DNA of 64,000 bases from Manis javanica (GCF_040802235.1 NC_133161.1:107959001-108023000), one strand, 5' to 3'. Counted from the stretch's first letter, positions 19,916-32,697 are shown. Numbers and translations: made by a program. The notes: a model not told the origin generated them from the sequence alone.

Positions 19916-21683
19916 GTAGTTTGGCTGATGAGGGCATAGTGAGGATTACTGTATAAGGCCCTGTCCAGCGGGGTTGGAGAGATTTTGGCTGGAGTTCTCT
20001 TAGGAGCACTTCGTCTCCTGGCTGAAAGATCGCTACATCTCCTGGGTTGTTGGATGACGTAGGTTGGGGTAGGAACTGGTCTGCGTGTTTCCTGAGAAGA
20101 TGTCTCAACAGTGTAAAGTAAGGAAGGTAGGAGGCCAAAGGAGGAGAGGTAGCAGGCAGGCCTGTGTTTAGTAAGAAGGGCCTGCCATCCATCAGCTCAA
20201 ATGCGCTTAGTCTAGCAGGTCTCCGGGGGGCAGCACGCAGCCGAGCGAGAGCGATGGGGAGATGGGGCCATGAGAGCTTTACCTCTAGAGACAACTTAGT
20301 TAGTTGGTCTTTTAAGAGACCATTAGCCCTTTCAACCTTACCTGACGACTGAGGGTGATAGGGTATATGGAGGTTCCAGGTGATATTGAGAGCCTCGGCT
20401 GTTAGCTGAGTGACCCGAGAGATGAAAGCAGGCCCATTGTCTGACTGTAGCGAGAGAGGCAGGCCAAAGCGGGGGATGGTATGCACCACCAATGTCTGTG
20501 CCACTACTGAAGCTGTTTCCTCGCTGGTGGGGAGGGCTTCAATCTACCCTGAAAAGGTGTCAACCAGAACTAGTAAATACCGTAGCTTTTTATGCTTAGG
20601 CATGTGGGTGGAATCGTCCTGACAGTCCTGTCCAGGGATTGTTCCTCTCATCTGGTGAAGGGCCATCTGGGTCTTCAGAGCACCTTGAGACGAGATGCGA
20701 TGACAAGTAGTGCAGGCTTGGTGCACCTGATCTATGGCCTTGCGGAGACCATAAGGGGAAATATGGGGGAGAGAAACCGGTGCATGGCCTCTGGCCCAAT
20801 GTGTAGAAACTGATGAATTTTGGATATGATATCTCTGCATTGGGCTTGGGGGAGGGCAATTCATCCCCCGAGGTATATCTATCCCTGATCTTTCAACGTC
20901 CCCTCTTGATGTAGAAGCAGTCGCTGTTCATCATCCGGGTATTGGGGCAATAGAGAGGGGGAAAGAAACAGCATAGAGGGTTGGCTAGACTCGGATGTTG
21001 ACTGTCGGGCCATGGCGTCTGCCAACTCATTACCTCTGGTTAGTAGATCATTTTCAGTCTGATGTCTCTTACAATGCACGATGGCCACCTCTTTGGGGTC
21101 CTGTAGGGCCTGTAGGAGGTGGCTGATAGCCCTGCCATTGATAATTGGAGTTCTCTTAGTGGTAAGAAAGCTCCTTTCCTTCAAAATCGCAGCATGAGTG
21201 TGTGTAATTAGGAAGGCATATTTAGAGTCAGTATAAATTGTGGCCCTCTTCCCGGCTGCCAGCTGTAATGCCTGGGTAAGAGCCACTAATTCGGTTTTCT
21301 GGGAGGTGGTCCCAGATGGGAGTAGGTTTGCTTCTATCACCTGCGACAGTCACCACTGCATAGGCCACCCTTTGCACCCCATCACTCCTCTTCACTGAGC
21401 TTCCATCTATGAAAAAAGTCAAGTTAGGGTCTTTGAGGGGCACATCTTGTAGGCCCTCTCTAGGTTTTCTAAGAGCCTCTACAACTTCTACACAGGAATG
21501 AGTGGGCTGATCTGCCTGATTGCTGACGGGAAGCAAGGAGGCTAGGTTAAAGGGTGGAGAGACTTGTAGGGTTACCCGTGGATGTTCAATGAACAGAAGA
21601 TGGAATTCCTGTACCCTTGAAGGACTCAAGGAGGCCAGGGATTTATGACTCAGAAGATCTTTTAACACGTGTGGGGAATGCAC
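19785..21683 (-). pseudogene. pol: Proviral RNase H and integrase, mostly open
   Basis: RNase H is seen at 21228-21683 (FFIDGSS) and 20879-21340 (ELVALTQAL, YTDSKYAF), separated by a frameshift. Integrase follows: a zinc-binding H...C..C segment at 20596-20864, then a 239-codon open frame (19785-20504) with DNGPAF and GKVERANGLLK, which contain the second Asp and the Glu of the DDE triad, and a C-terminal PGDEVLLRE / RWTGPYTV domain typical of class I ERVs. The frame end overlaps env. Confidence 0.9.
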
Positions 21684-21724
21684 AGTAATGGGCTGTTGGA
21701 GGGTTAATTTCAGGGCTTCTCAGG

Positions 21725-23235
21725 CTAGACTTCCTGCAACTGCCAGGGCTGAGAGGCAAGGCTGGCACCCCCTGGTGGTTGTATCTGTTTGGAGAGAAAG
21801 GCAACGGGATGGCACCCTGGCCCCACTGGCTGTACCAGCACTCCCGTGGCCACTGCTGCCCTCTCTGCTGTATATAGGGTAAAGGGCTTAATTAAGTAGG
21901 GGAGCATTAACAGGGGGGGATGAGAGCAATGCATCTCGCAATTGATTGAAAGCAGAAGCTACCTCGGTGGGTGAAGTTAGTGGCCCAGTAGGAGTCTCTG
22001 TGGCAGCCGCATAGAGCGGTCTGGCCAGAAGGGCAAAGTTAGGCGCCCAGTGTCTAAAAAACCTCACTAATCCTAGAAAGGATAGTATTTCGGCTCCTGA
22101 AGTAGGTGGCAGGAGAGCTTTAATTGCAGCCGCTCAGTCCACCATCAGGGCTTTAGTGGTGGGAGTTAGAGTTAGCCCGAGGTATGTAACCTGGGGTAGA
22201 GACAGCTGTGCTTTGGCAGGGGATACCCTGTATCCCATGTCTGCCAGGAAATTAAGAAGGGATGTGGTGTCCAGAACTGAGGTTTCTTTTGAGGGGCAGC
22301 AAAGTAAAAGATCATCCACATATTGGAGGAGAGTACTCTCACCCATTGAATGTCATGAGAGGTCCTCCGCCAGGGCCTGTCCAAAAAGATGGGGGATATC
22401 TCTAAAACCTTGAGGTACAACTGTCTGGGTCAATTGTCTAGATCAACAGGTGTCAGGGTCTTCTCACGTAAAGGCAAATAGCGGCTGCGAGTCTGAGTGG
22501 AGAGGTATAGTGAAAAAGGGCATCTTTAAGGTCTAGTACAGTAAAATGAGAGGTACTGGAAGGGACTCGAGACAGAAGAGTATATGGGTTAGGCACTACT
22601 GGGTGTAAGGGAATAACAGGCTTGTTAATTATTCAGAGGTCCTGAATGAGGCGATATGCTCCAGAAGGCTTTTTTACTGGCAAGATGGGAGTATTGCATG
22701 GAAAGTTAGCCAGCACTAAAAGCTCCTGCGAGAGCAGATGATTAACAATAGGCTGTAGTCCCGTTCGGTGAGCCTGTGATATAGGAAATTGAGGCCAGGA
22801 AGGGAAGCGGGATAGGTCTTTAAGGTGTATCAAAACCAGGGTGTGGTGGGTTGCCACCACAGGGGTGGAGATGTTCCACACTACTGGATTAACAGCAGTC
22901 CAGGAAGTTGGGAGACTCAGGTCTCTGTTGTCTAACTCCCCTTCGCCAACCAAAGCAATGAAGGAGTCTCTGGCGTCTTGTAAGCATTTAAAAGGTGGGA
23001 GGGAAATAGAGACTCCTAACTTATAGAGCAAATCCCGTCCTAACAGAGGGGTAGGACAGGAAGGCATGACCAGAAAGGAATGGGTAAACGGGATGCCTTG
23101 GAAGGTGCAGGCCACCGGGCCCATCTTTAAAGGCTTGGAGGAGGTTCCCATGACTCCAACTATGGAGACCTTGAGAGGGTTTAAAGACCCTTTAAAGGAG
23201 GGGAGAACAGAGTAGGTAGCCCCTGTGTCTACCAA
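21725..23235 (-). pseudogene. pro-pol: Proviral protease and reverse transcriptase, broken
   Basis: The frame at 22633-23235 begins at the protease active site (VDTGATYSVL), includes the PLLGRDLL C-terminal landmark and enters RT (FPCNTPILPVKK, YRLIQDL). The catalytic palm with YVDDLLLC is in the next frames (22134-22346). Further thumb/connection pieces lie at 21725-21934. A run of stops near 22430-22630 separates the parts. Protease and polymerase motifs themselves are intact, but the reading frame is not. Confidence 0.9.
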
Positions 23236-23316
23236 GAAAGAGATGGGCTAACCCGCCACCCACAGCTTGGCCCTGGGCTCGGCGAGGGTGATCGGGGTGT
23301 CCGAGTCCAGGCATCT

Positions 23317-25167
23317 TCAATCTTCAAGGATGCCCAGCAGGTCTGAAGGGTAGTCTTTTGAGGGCATCCACCCCCCATGGAGCTCTGCTGCCAGAGGAGG
23401 ACCACCCCCTAGTGGACAGTCTACTTTCCAATGACCTCGCTTACCACAGTTGGGGCACGGTCTGGTCGGTCTGTGTGGTTTGTTGGGGCACTTCCGTGCC
23501 CAGTGCCCTTCTTCGCCACACTGAAAGCAAGGGCCCAGAGGTTTGAGTTGATCTTCAGGGACACCCCGATGATCTCCATGAGCCAGCCGCAGAGCAGCTG
23601 TTATGGCGCGAGTCTGTTCTGCCATTCGGGCAACTGACCTCCTCTCGCTCTCATCCTCTCAGGCACGAAAAACTTTAAATGCCATATCTACCAGGTCTCC
23701 TAGAGGGGTCTGGGAACCATCTTCAGCCTTTTTAAGCTTGCACCTGATGTCCAGAGCTGAATGAGTTATAAAATGCATGGCCAGGAGAGAGGAACCTAAC
23801 GCTGAGGCCAGGTCAATCTTAGTAAAAGCTCTTAAGAGTTTCTTTTAGATGCTTGAGGAATTCTGATGGGTTTTCATCAGGCTTCTGGATAATTTGTCTA
23901 AGCTTATCATAATTGATAGCCTTTTGGGCAGTTAAGTTCATACCTGCCAATAAGTAGTGAACCATGCGATCCCGGCATGCTTCACCCTCGGGAGAATTAT
24001 AATCTCACAGGGGTTCTTGTAGAGGAATAACTTCTCTGCCCATAGGTTCCTGCTCATCTGTGGCATGGGCTTCACTGGTAGAGTGCTGTGCCACCGGTTC
24101 TTCTGGGGTTAGAGTGGATTGGAGGACTACATGTACATCGTGCCAGGTAAGCTTGTAAGCTCGAGTGAGATATTTAAACTGTTTAGCGAACATTCAAGGG
24201 TTGGAGGAGAAGGACCCCAATCACTGTTCTACTTGGGACAAGTCTGCCAGGGAAAAGGGAACATGAACCTGTACTACTCCTTCAGCCCCTGCTACCTTCC
24301 TCAGAGGAGCCATCACATAAGCTTGAGACCGCTGTGACTTAGAGCGGGTTATGGGAGGGCTAGACCATTTGGGTGCTAGCTGCAGCGAGTAAGATGGTGG
24401 TGGGTTTGAAGGAGGGGATGGAAGAGGCGACCTTGGTAGCGGGGGATACAACCTGGGAATCGATGCGGAACTTGAAAGCAGGGGACTAGTATGTGGGGGA
24501 GTTTTATCTGTTTTATCCGAAGTGGAGTCAGCACCTGTGGAGCAAGATGGCGGTGTGACTGGAAGAGAAGGGGAACAAGATGGTGGAGAGACCGGAAGAG
24601 AAGGGGAACAAGATGGAGGAGAGACCAGAAGAGAAGGGGAACAAGATGGTAGACATGAGCATTGAGGAAGGGACCAGGCCCCCATGGTGGGCCTGGAGGA
24701 GCGGGAAGGGGTGTAGCTGAGATCTTCCACCAAGTCCATCAGAGAAGAGCCTCCAAGTAATAGGAGTGATAGAGATCAGCAGTCCTTGGCGGAGGCCTAG
24801 GCTAACAAAACTTGGGAAGGAGTACACTTAACATACAAATCTGGGTGGGTGCACAGAGTCCAAAAAGCATGCACATATGGGATTTCACTTCACTTTCCAC
24901 TCCAGTGGCAATAATTAGTTAAGTCGGTGAGGAGGCCAAAATTGAAAGTTCCCTCAGGGGGCCAGCGAGACTGGTTGTCCAAGGGATACTGAGGCCCAGC
25001 CTGAGAGCAAAGGAAGAGTAGCTTCCATTTGCGAACTTCCCGGGACAAATATAGAGTAGCCAAATTAGAAATGAGACACCGTAGTGGGGTCTGAGCCTCT
25101 GCGTTTGAGGGCTGGTTCCCCATGTCTGCACCACTCCCCAATTAATCCTGCTGAGAGGAGCGCCCAC
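23317..25167 (-). pseudogene. gag: Proviral gag (matrix, p12, capsid, nucleocapsid), broken
   Basis: Two candidate starts exist: ATG-Gly at 25167 (out of frame) and ATG-Gly at 25141, which runs into the recognisable matrix (SNLATLYL ... YPLDNQSRWP). The p12-like region (24221-24739) has three 33-bp/11-residue repeats (24544-24642, PSCSPSLPVSP type) and an NPPPSY stretch that contains a PPxY late-domain motif. It ends in the capsid start HVPFSLADL. Capsid pieces lie at 24005-24193 and 23650-23900, with stops between. Nucleocapsid (23317-23625) has two CX2CX4HX4C knuckles. Gag assembles particles. This copy is non-functional. Confidence 0.9.
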
Positions 25168-25528
25168 CGTCCCAAGTGCACCAAGTCAGGGGAGATGTCC
25201 TGGGAGCCTGGGTGAGGGACGTCTCCCCCACCACAGGGCCAAGGGTGGGCCGGATGCCTGCAGACATCCTGGGGCCTGGGTTAGGGATGTCTCCTGCACC
25301 TCAGGGCCAGGGGCAGGCCGGATGCCCACAGAGGGTGGGCCAGATGCCCCGACCTGGACGTAGCTATGATTTCGAATGGACCAGGTGAAACGGAGTTAGG
25401 AAGGGAAACAGACTAGGGGAAACTGAGGGACTCACCGGAAAATAGTCCATGCAGTGGAGAGCAGGCTGAGGTCCTGGGTCGGGGAAGGAGGGGGCAGGGC
25501 CGCCGGTGGCCACCCCGCTCATGCTCCT
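25168..25528 (-). other. Proviral leader with a tandem repeat
   Basis: This is non-coding sequence between PBS and gag. It contains two copies of a ~69-bp unit (about 25197-25264 and 25266-25333), marked by 'gggccggatgcc'-type and 'agggacgtctcc'-type phrases, with a partial third copy. It would hold the packaging signal in a live virus. No specific packaging structure can be asserted from sequence. Confidence 0.6.
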
Positions 25529-25546
25529 TCCTGGGTTTCGGCACCA
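25529..25546 (-). other. Primer-binding site, tRNA-Phe type
   Basis: Eighteen bases match the 3' end of tRNA-Phe with one mismatch (T for C at position 4 on the plus strand). They lie two bases inside the LTR. Confidence 0.9.
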
Positions 25547-25548
25547 AA

Positions 25549-25975
25549 TGTAAGATAAATTCTAACTGAAATAAGCAGGCAAAGAGAGGCAACAAAGGGC
25601 CAGGTAGTTTATTTGAACGCAATTCCTGGGCGAGGTTCACCAGTCTATGGAAGTGGAGGATGGGGAAGTCGCACCCAGCAGAGCACGCAGCAAGTTTTTA
25701 AAGGCAGGGGGAGGGAGAGCAAAGGTATACAGTGGCGTGAGGATTGGCTCGCCTAGGGTATGTGGGGGTCTCTCATTAGCCTTTAGCCAGGTACTGGACA
25801 GTTACCACTACTCTTCTAGCTTGGGGGAGGGCTCTAGTTAGGAACTCCTGGAATGTTGTCCAATAAGACTCTGGAATGTTGTCAGACTGGAACCTGTTGG
25901 CCTGTTCACCTTGTTTGGTGAGGCCTGAGCTTGTCCAGCACGCTCACCCCTTCCCCTGGTGCCTCCAGCCTTACA
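25549..25975 (-). repeat. 5' LTR of the Phe-PBS provirus
   Basis: The minus strand starts TGTAAGGCTGG and ends ...CTTACA (427 bp). AATAAA is present on the minus strand (plus tttatttg near 25609). The right side abuts the TSD, and the left side lies two bases from the PBS. Confidence 0.93.
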
Positions 25976-25980
25976 GTGAG

Positions 25981-26481
25981 TAATTTTTAATTGTAGGTAC
26001 AGCTGCATTTTGTCAGCTGTCTTTCTGGCATCTATAGAGAGGCTTGTAATGCATATGAATTATACTGAATACATTAATGACACATTACAGTTCTTGATTA
26101 TCTGGAAGAAATGAACATGAGGTTAATCGCCAGAGAAGTGCAGTCAGATGCTGTATTAGGAGGACATGCTGCACTGTTACTGTAAGGCCACTAGTTTTTT
26201 GGCCCCTGATACTGGGACAGACATGAGGAGCACACCAATGAAAGGAATTAGGAAGCCAAGGAGCAGAATGCCATCAATGAACACAAAACCTGATAAATGC
26301 AGCTACAAGGAAGTGTTGTTTTCTCAATGAACATTTTTGGAATAAATGGTTAGGTATCTGGGAAAATGTTCTGTTTCTACTTAACAACACATACCAAAAT
26401 GAATCTAGATTGATTAAAGTCTTAAATGTAAAAGAAAACCATAAAATAATATGTTTCAATATTTATATTATCTTGTCAGTG
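25981..26481. repeat. Interproviral stretch with an old plus-strand L1 fragment
   Basis: 25981-26270 shows nothing recognisable. 26280-26481 reads as a degraded plus-strand L1 ORF2 segment (the NESRLIKVLNVKEN-like translation matches the conserved SRWIKDLNV region of L1 ORF2). L1 copy 2 has landed at its right end. Confidence 0.5.
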
Positions 26482-26510
26482 GGAAATTTTTTTTTTTTTT
26501 TTTTTTTTTT

Positions 26511-28312
26511 GAGAGGGCATCTCTCATATTTATTGATCAAATGGTTGTTAACAACAATAAAATTCAGTATAGGGGGGTCAATGCTCAATGTACAATCATT
26601 AATCCATCTCAAGCCTAATTCTCGTCAGTCTCCAATCTTCTGAAGCATAACGAACAAGTTCTTACATGGTGAACGAATTCTTACAGAGTGAATAAATTCT
26701 TACATGGTGAACAGTACAAGGGCAGTCATCACAGAAACTTTCGGTTTTGATCATGCAATATGACCTATAAACCATCAGGTCAAATATGAATATTCATTTG
26801 ATTTTTGTACTTGATTTATATGTTGATCCCACATTTCTCCTATTATTATTATTATTTTTATTTTTAATAAAATGCTGAAGTGGTAGGTAGATGCAAGATA
26901 AAGGGAGAAAACATAGTTTAGTGCTGTAAGAAGGCAAATGTAGATGATCAGATGATCAGGTGTGTGCCTATGGACTAAGTATTAATCCAGGCTAGACAAG
27001 GGCAGCAAGACATCCACGGATGCAGAAGATTTCTCTCAAAGCAGGGGGGGTGAGGTTCTGAGCCTCACCTCTGTTGATCCCCAAATTCTCACCTGATGGC
27101 CCCCCTGCGACTGTGCCTGTCTTAGGTTGTTCCTCCCTTGAGGAATCTTACCCGTCTCTGGCTAACCAGTCATCTTCCGGGGCCATACAGGGAAATGTAA
27201 AGTTGGTAAGTGAGAGAGAAGCCATATTGTTTGCAAAGGTTAGCTTTTTACTTCTTTGCAGATTTATGCCCTGTGGCTTCTATGCCCAGCACTTGTCTCG
27301 AGGTATCTTTACCACCTGGAGGAATTATGATACTCGGTAAATTCGATATGAGGCACGAATTCTATTTAAAGTTTGTAATTAGGAAGGAAGAAGAAAAGCT
27401 ATAGATGTAGCATATGAAGGAAACTTGGGAGGATTGATTATTTCTTTGACATATCTTCTTGTATAGTACCTTAAGTATGTATAGGTTTTAAACTACTAAC
27501 TAATTTGCACACACATATTGACATAATAGGAATACGGTGACATAAACAAAGCAAATCTATAATCACCATCCATCTCCAGTGAAGCCAAGAAAACCATTTA
27601 GGCACCCTAGGCATTTGTGAAAATTTATCTATGATATGATGGATATTTTCCAACTGTACTTGAACCATCAGACAAATTAAAGCAGCCCATTTCTGGGATC
27701 TGTTCACATCCCATATGTTCTTTTAACCATAGATAGTCTATAGTCATGAGATTTTGGGGTGCTACAACTTGCACCCCTCCCAACTCCTGGTTGAGTTCCA
27801 ACAGTACAGATCCAGTCAAATTCGTTGTCTCACTGTATGCACATGCCAGCCTAGACATCTCCCTCCTCCTTCTCATGGCAAGTCCAGGAGATGGTGGGCT
27901 GGATGCAGCCACAACCGCAGCATCGTCCGGATCCCTGTGGAGGCTTTTTGATGATCATCCCCCGGCACGAGTCCTCCAGAGAGTGCTGATGCCGGAAGCT
28001 CCTCCTCATATCGTATCTTAGTTCATTTTCTGGGTATCCAAGCTAGGCCTTGATCTTCTGCATAGAAACAAACAGACCCTTTGCCCACACTTTGACATGC
28101 CCTCTATACCACTGTGCAGAACTCATTGGAGGTCAGCACACAGTAACTGCTTTTTTTTTTTTTTTTTAATTAAGAGAAAGGAATATTATCAGAAAAGAGT
28201 ACCTCCATAGCTGATCATCTGACACCCTTTAAGTGATCAACATTAAGGATATTTAAAGCATGCGTTGATCTTTGATTTACCAATAGTTTTATCCTGTTAA
28301 GGAGTAATCCCC
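26511..28312 (-). mobile_element. ERV-derived 3' extension of L1 copy 2
   Basis: Same organisation as in copy 1. There is a ~145-bp piece (28169-28312) bounded by a second A-tract (28152-28168), then env transmembrane sequence (27471-27912), then env 3' sequence, a polypurine stretch (AGGAGAAA on minus), and an LTR part (26511-26833). An 11-bp deletion near 27667 (relative to copy 1) breaks the env frame here. The CX6CC cysteine pair again reads GC (27682-27708). A plus-strand 88-codon frame (27074-27340) antisense to this tail is also open in copy 1, but I regard it as incidental. Confidence 0.8.
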
Positions 28313-28686
28313 CTTTTCTTTCTTTCTTTCTTTTTTTTTTTTTTAAATTTTTAATCTACACTTACCTGAAGAATACTATGTTTACTATGCTCTCCCCTAT
28401 ATCAGGTCCCCCCTAACAACCACATTACGGTTACTGTCCATCAGCTTAGCAAAATGTTGTAGAGTCACTACTTGTCCTCTCTGTGTTGTGCAGCCCACCC
28501 TCCCCTTTCTCCCTTCCCCCCATGCATGCTAATCTTAATACCCCCCTTCTTCTTCCCCCCCCTTATCCCTCCCTGCCCACCCATCCTCCCCAGTTCCTTT
28601 CCCTTTGGTACCTGTTAGTCCATTTTTGGGTTCTGTAATTCTGCTGCTGTTTTGTTCCTTCAGTTTTTCCTTTGTTCCTATACTCC

Positions 28687-31600
28687 TCAGATGAGTGAAA
28701 TGATTTGGTATTTCTCTTTCTCCGCTTGGCTTATTTCACTGAGCATAATACTCTCCAGCTCCATCCATGTTGCTGCAAATGGTTGGATTTTTCCACTTCT
28801 TATGGCTGAGTAGTATTCCATTGTGTATATGTACCACATCTTCTTTATCCATTCATCTACAGATGGACATTTAGGTTGCTTCCAATTCTTGGCTATTGTA
28901 AATAGTGCTGCGATAAACATAGGAGTGCATCTGTCTTTCTCAAACTTGATTGCTGCGTTCTTAGGGTAAATTCCTAGGAGTGGAATTCCTGGGTCAAATG
29001 GTAGGTCTGTTTTGAGCATTTTGATGCACCTCCATACTGCTTTCCACAATGGTTGAACTAATTTACATTCCCACCAGCAGTGTAGGAGGGTTCCCCTTTC
29101 TCCACAGCCTCGCCAACATTTGTTGTTGTTTGTCTTTTGGATGGCAGCTATCCTTACTGGTGTGAGGTGATACCTCATTGTAGTTTTAATTTGCATTTCT
29201 CTGATAATTAGCGATGTGGAGCATCTTTTCATGTGTCTCTTGGCCATCTGTATTTCTTTTTTGGAGAACTGTCTGTTCAGTTCCTCTGCCCATTTTTTAA
29301 TTGGGTTATTTGTTTTTTGTTTGTTGAGGCGTGTGAGCTCTTTATATATTCTGGACGTCAAGCCTTTATCAGATCTGTCATTTTCAAATATATTCTCCCA
29401 TACTGTAGGGTTCCTTTTTGTTCTATTGATGGTGTCTTTCGCTGTACAGAAGCTTTTCAGCTTAATGTAGTCCCACTTGCTCATTTTTGCTGTTGTTTTC
29501 CTTGCCCGGGGAGATATGTTCAAGAAGAGATCACTCATGTTTATGTCTAAGAGGTTTTTGCCTATGTTTTTTTCCAAGAGTTTAATGGTTTCGTGACTTA
29601 CATTCAGGTCTTTGATCCATTTTGAGTTTACCTTTGTATATGGGGTTAGACAATGGTCCAGTTTCATTCTCCTACATGTAGCTGTCCAGTTTTGCCAGCA
29701 CCATCTGTTGAAGAGACTGTCATTTTGCCATTGTATGTCCATGGCTCCTTTATCAAATATTAATTGACCATATATGTTTGGGTTAATTTCTGGGGTCTCT
29801 AATCTGTTCCACTGGTCTGTGGCTCTGTTCTTGTGCCAGTACCAAATTGTCTTGATTACTATGGCTTTGTAGTAGAGCTTGAAGTTGGGGAGTGAGATCC
29901 CCCCTACTTTATTCTTCTTTTTCAGGATTGCTTTGGCTATTCGGGGTCTTTGGTGTTTCCATATGAATTTTTGAATTATTTGTTCCAATTCATTGAAGAA
30001 TGTTGCTGGTAATTTGAGAGGGATTGCATCAAATTTGTATATTGCTTTCGGCAGGATGGCCATTTTGACGATATTAATTCTTCCTAGCCATGAGCATGGG
30101 ATGAGTTTCCATTTATTAGTGTCCCCTTTAATTTCTCTTAAGAGTGACTTGTAGTTTTCAGAGTATAAGTCTTTCACTTCCTTGGTTAGGTTTATTCCTA
30201 GGTATTTTATTCTTTTTGATGCAATGGTGAATGGAATTGTTTTCCTGATTTCTCTTTCTATTGATTCGTTGTTAGTGTATAGGAAAGCTACAGATTTCTG
30301 TGTGTTGATTTTGTATCCTGCAACTTTGCTGTATTCCGATATCAGTTCTAGTAGTTTTGGAGTGGAGTCTTTAGGGTTTTTTATGTACAGTATCATATCA
30401 TCTGCAAATAGTGACAGTTTAACTTCTTCTTTACCAATCTGGATTCCTTGTATTTCTTTGTTTTGTCTGATTGCCGTGGCTAGGACCTCCAGTACTATGT
30501 TAAATAACAGTGGGGAGAGTGGGCATCCCTGTCTGGTTCCCGATCTCAGTGGAAATGCTTTCAGCTTCTCGCTGTTCAGTATAATGCTGGCTGTGGGTTT
30601 ATCATATATGGCCTTTATTATGTTGAGGTACTTGCCCTCTATTCCCATTTTGCTGAGAGTTTTTATCATGAATGGATGTTGAATTTTGTCAAATGCTTTT
30701 TCAGCATCTATGGAGATGATCATGTGGTTTTTGTCTTTCTTTTTGTTGATGTGGTGGATGATGTTGATGGATTTTCGAATGTTGTACCATCCTTGCATCC
30801 CTGGGATGAACCCCACTTGGTCATGGTGTATGATCCTTTTGATATACTGTTGAATTCTGTTTGCTAATATTTTATTGAGTATTTTTGCATCTACGTTCAT
30901 CAGGGATATTGGTCTGTAATTTTCTTTTTTGGTGGGGTCTTTGCCTGGTTTTGGTATTAGGGTGATGTTGGCTTCATAGAATGAGTTTGGGAGTATTCCC
31001 TCTTCTTCTATTTTGTGGAACACTTTAAGGAGAATGGGTATTATGTCTTCTCTGTGTGTCTGATAAAATTCCGAGGTAAATCCGTCCGGCCCCGGGGTTT
31101 TGTTCTTGGGTAGTTTTTTGATTACTGTTTCAATTTCTTTGCTTGTAATTGGTTTGTTTAACTTTTGTGTTTCTTCCTTGGTCAGTCTTGGGAGGTTGTA
31201 TTTTTCTAGGAAGTTGTCCATTTCTTCTAGGTTTTCCAGCTTGTTGGCATATAGGTTTTCATAGTAGTCTTTAATAATTCTTTGTATTTCTGTGGAGTCT
31301 GTCGTGATTTTTCCATTCTCATTTCTGATTATGTTGATTTGTGTTGACTCTCTTTTTCTCTTAATAAGTTGGGCTAGAGGCTTATCTATTTTGTTTATTT
31401 TCTCAAAGAACCAGCTCTTGGTTTCGTTGATTTTTGCTATTGTTTTATTCTTCTCAATTTTGTTTATTTCTTCTCTGATCTTTATTATGTCCCTCCTTCT
31501 GCTGACTTTAGGCCTCATTTGTTCTTCTTTTTCCAGTTTTAATAATTGTGATGTTAGACTATTCATTTGGGATTGTTCTTCCTTCTTCAAGTGTGCCTGG

Positions 31601-32529
31601 ATTGCTATATACTTTCCTCTTAAGACTGCTTTCGCTGCATCCCACAGAAGTTGGGGCTTAGTGTTGTTGTTGTCATTTGTTTCTATATATTCCTTGATCT
31701 CTATTTTGATTTGTTCATTGATCCATTGATTATTTAGTAGCATGTTGTTAAGCCTCCATGTGTTTGTGAGCCTTTTTGTTTTCTTTGTAGAATTTATTTC
31801 TACTTTCATACCTTTGTGGTCTGAAAAATTGGTTGGTAGAATTTCAATATTGTGGAATTTACTGAGGCTCTTTTTGTGAGCTAGTATGTGGTCTATTCTA
31901 GAGAATGTTCCATGTGCACTTGAGAAGAATGTATATCCTGTTGCTTTTGGATGTAAAGTTCTATAGATGTCTATTAGGTCCATCTGTTCTAGTGTGTTGT
32001 TCAGTGCCTGTGTGTCTTTACTTATTTTCTGCCCGGTGGATCTATCCTTTGGGGTGAGTGGTGTGTTGAAGTCTCCTACAATGAATGCATTGCAGTCTAT
32101 TTCCCTCTTTAGTTCTGTTAGTATTTGCTTCACATATGCTGGTGCTCCTGTATTGGGTGCATATATATTTAGAATGGTTATATCCTCTTGTTGGACTAAG
32201 CCCTTTATCATTATGTAGTGGCCTTCTTTATCTCTTGTTACTTTCTTTGTTTTGAAGTCTATTTTGTCTGATATTAGTACTGCAACCCCTGCTTTCTTCT
32301 CACTGTTGTTTGCCTGAAATATGTTTTTCCATCCCTTGACTTTTAGTCTATGCTTATCTTTGGGTTTAAGGTGAGTTTCTTGTAAGCAGCATATAGATGG
32401 GTCTTGCTTTTTTATCCATTCTATTACTCTATGTCTTTTGATTGGTGCATTAAGTCCATTTACATTTAGGGTGACTATTGAAAGATATGTACTTATTGCC
32501 ATTGCAGGCTTTAGATTCGTGGTTACCAA
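28687..32529 (-). CDS. ORF2: L1 ORF2 protein: endonuclease and reverse transcriptase (1280 aa)
   Basis: An uninterrupted 1280-codon frame. It nicks target DNA and reverse-transcribes L1 RNA by target-primed reverse transcription. Endonuclease (about residues 10-245): NVNG, CLQETH, YAPN, GDFNT, SRIDHIL and SDHKG motifs are all present. RT (about 500-780): [49 protein letters not shown] and catalytic FADDMIL. C-terminal cysteine motif CX3CX7HX4C is near residue 1155. The family's usual length is about 1275 aa. The first ATG (32529) is upstream of an in-frame alternative (MAIST, residue 10), which aligns better with the usual start. It is likely translated by reinitiation after ORF1. Confidence 0.97.
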   Translation of the reverse strand: MVTTNLKPAMAISTYLSIVTLNVNGLNAPIKRHRVIEWIKKQDPSICCLQETHLKPKDKHRLKVKGWKNIFQANNSEKKAGVAVLISDKIDFKTKKVTRDKEGHYIMIKGLVQQEDITILNIYAPNTGAPAYVKQILTELKREIDCNAFIVGDFNTPLTPKDRSTGQKISKDTQALNNTLEQMDLIDIYRTLHPKATGYTFFSSAHGTFSRIDHILAHKKSLSKFHNIEILPTNFSDHKGMKVEINSTKKTKRLTNTWRLNNMLLNNQWINEQIKIEIKEYIETNDNNNTKPQLLWDAAKAVLRGKYIAIQAHLKKEEQSQMNSLTSQLLKLEKEEQMRPKVSRRRDIIKIREEINKIEKNKTIAKINETKSWFFEKINKIDKPLAQLIKRKRESTQINIIRNENGKITTDSTEIQRIIKDYYENLYANKLENLEEMDNFLEKYNLPRLTKEETQKLNKPITSKEIETVIKKLPKNKTPGPDGFTSEFYQTHREDIIPILLKVFHKIEEEGILPNSFYEANITLIPKPGKDPTKKENYRPISLMNVDAKILNKILANRIQQYIKRIIHHDQVGFIPGMQGWYNIRKSINIIHHINKKKDKNHMIISIDAEKAFDKIQHPFMIKTLSKMGIEGKYLNIIKAIYDKPTASIILNSEKLKAFPLRSGTRQGCPLSPLLFNIVLEVLATAIRQNKEIQGIQIGKEEVKLSLFADDMILYIKNPKDSTPKLLELISEYSKVAGYKINTQKSVAFLYTNNESIEREIRKTIPFTIASKRIKYLGINLTKEVKDLYSENYKSLLREIKGDTNKWKLIPCSWLGRINIVKMAILPKAIYKFDAIPLKLPATFFNELEQIIQKFIWKHQRPRIAKAILKKKNKVGGISLPNFKLYYKAIVIKTIWYWHKNRATDQWNRLETPEINPNIYGQLIFDKGAMDIQWQNDSLFNRWCWQNWTATCRRMKLDHCLTPYTKVNSKWIKDLNVSHETIKLLEKNIGKNLLDINMSDLFLNISPRARKTTAKMSKWDYIKLKSFCTAKDTINRTKRNPTVWENIFENDRSDKGLTSRIYKELTRLNKQKTNNPIKKWAEELNRQFSKKEIQMAKRHMKRCSTSLIIREMQIKTTMRYHLTPVRIAAIQKTNNNKCWRGCGERGTLLHCWWECKLVQPLWKAVWRCIKMLKTDLPFDPGIPLLGIYPKNAAIKFEKDRCTPMFIAALFTIAKNWKQPKCPSVDEWIKKMWYIYTMEYYSAIRSGKIQPFAATWMELESIMLSEISQAEKEKYQIISLI

Positions 32530-32697
32530 AGGTTCAAGGTTAGCTTCTTTAGTATCTTACTGCCTAACTTAGCTCGCTTATTGAGCTGTTATATACACTG
32601 TCTGGAGAGTCTTTTCTTCTCTCCCTTCTTATTCCTCCTCCTCCCTTCTTCATATGTTGTGTGTTTTGTTCTGTGCTCTTTTTAGGGGTGCTCCCAT

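Larger units (their letters stand above)
17564..25975 (-). mobile_element. Complete class I provirus (tRNA-Phe PBS), decayed
   Basis: An 8.4 kb minus-strand provirus with paired LTRs (17564-17992 and 25549-25975) and a 5-bp TSD GTGAG on both sides (17559-17563, 25976-25980). It carries PBS-Phe, leader, gag, pro-pol and env in canonical order. Both LTRs are present and differ at roughly one in ten positions over the ~165 bp I aligned by eye, so the insertion is old. Every gene is interrupted, although the integrase frame is open for 239 codons. Env overlaps the end of pol as in gammaretroviruses. Confidence 0.95.
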
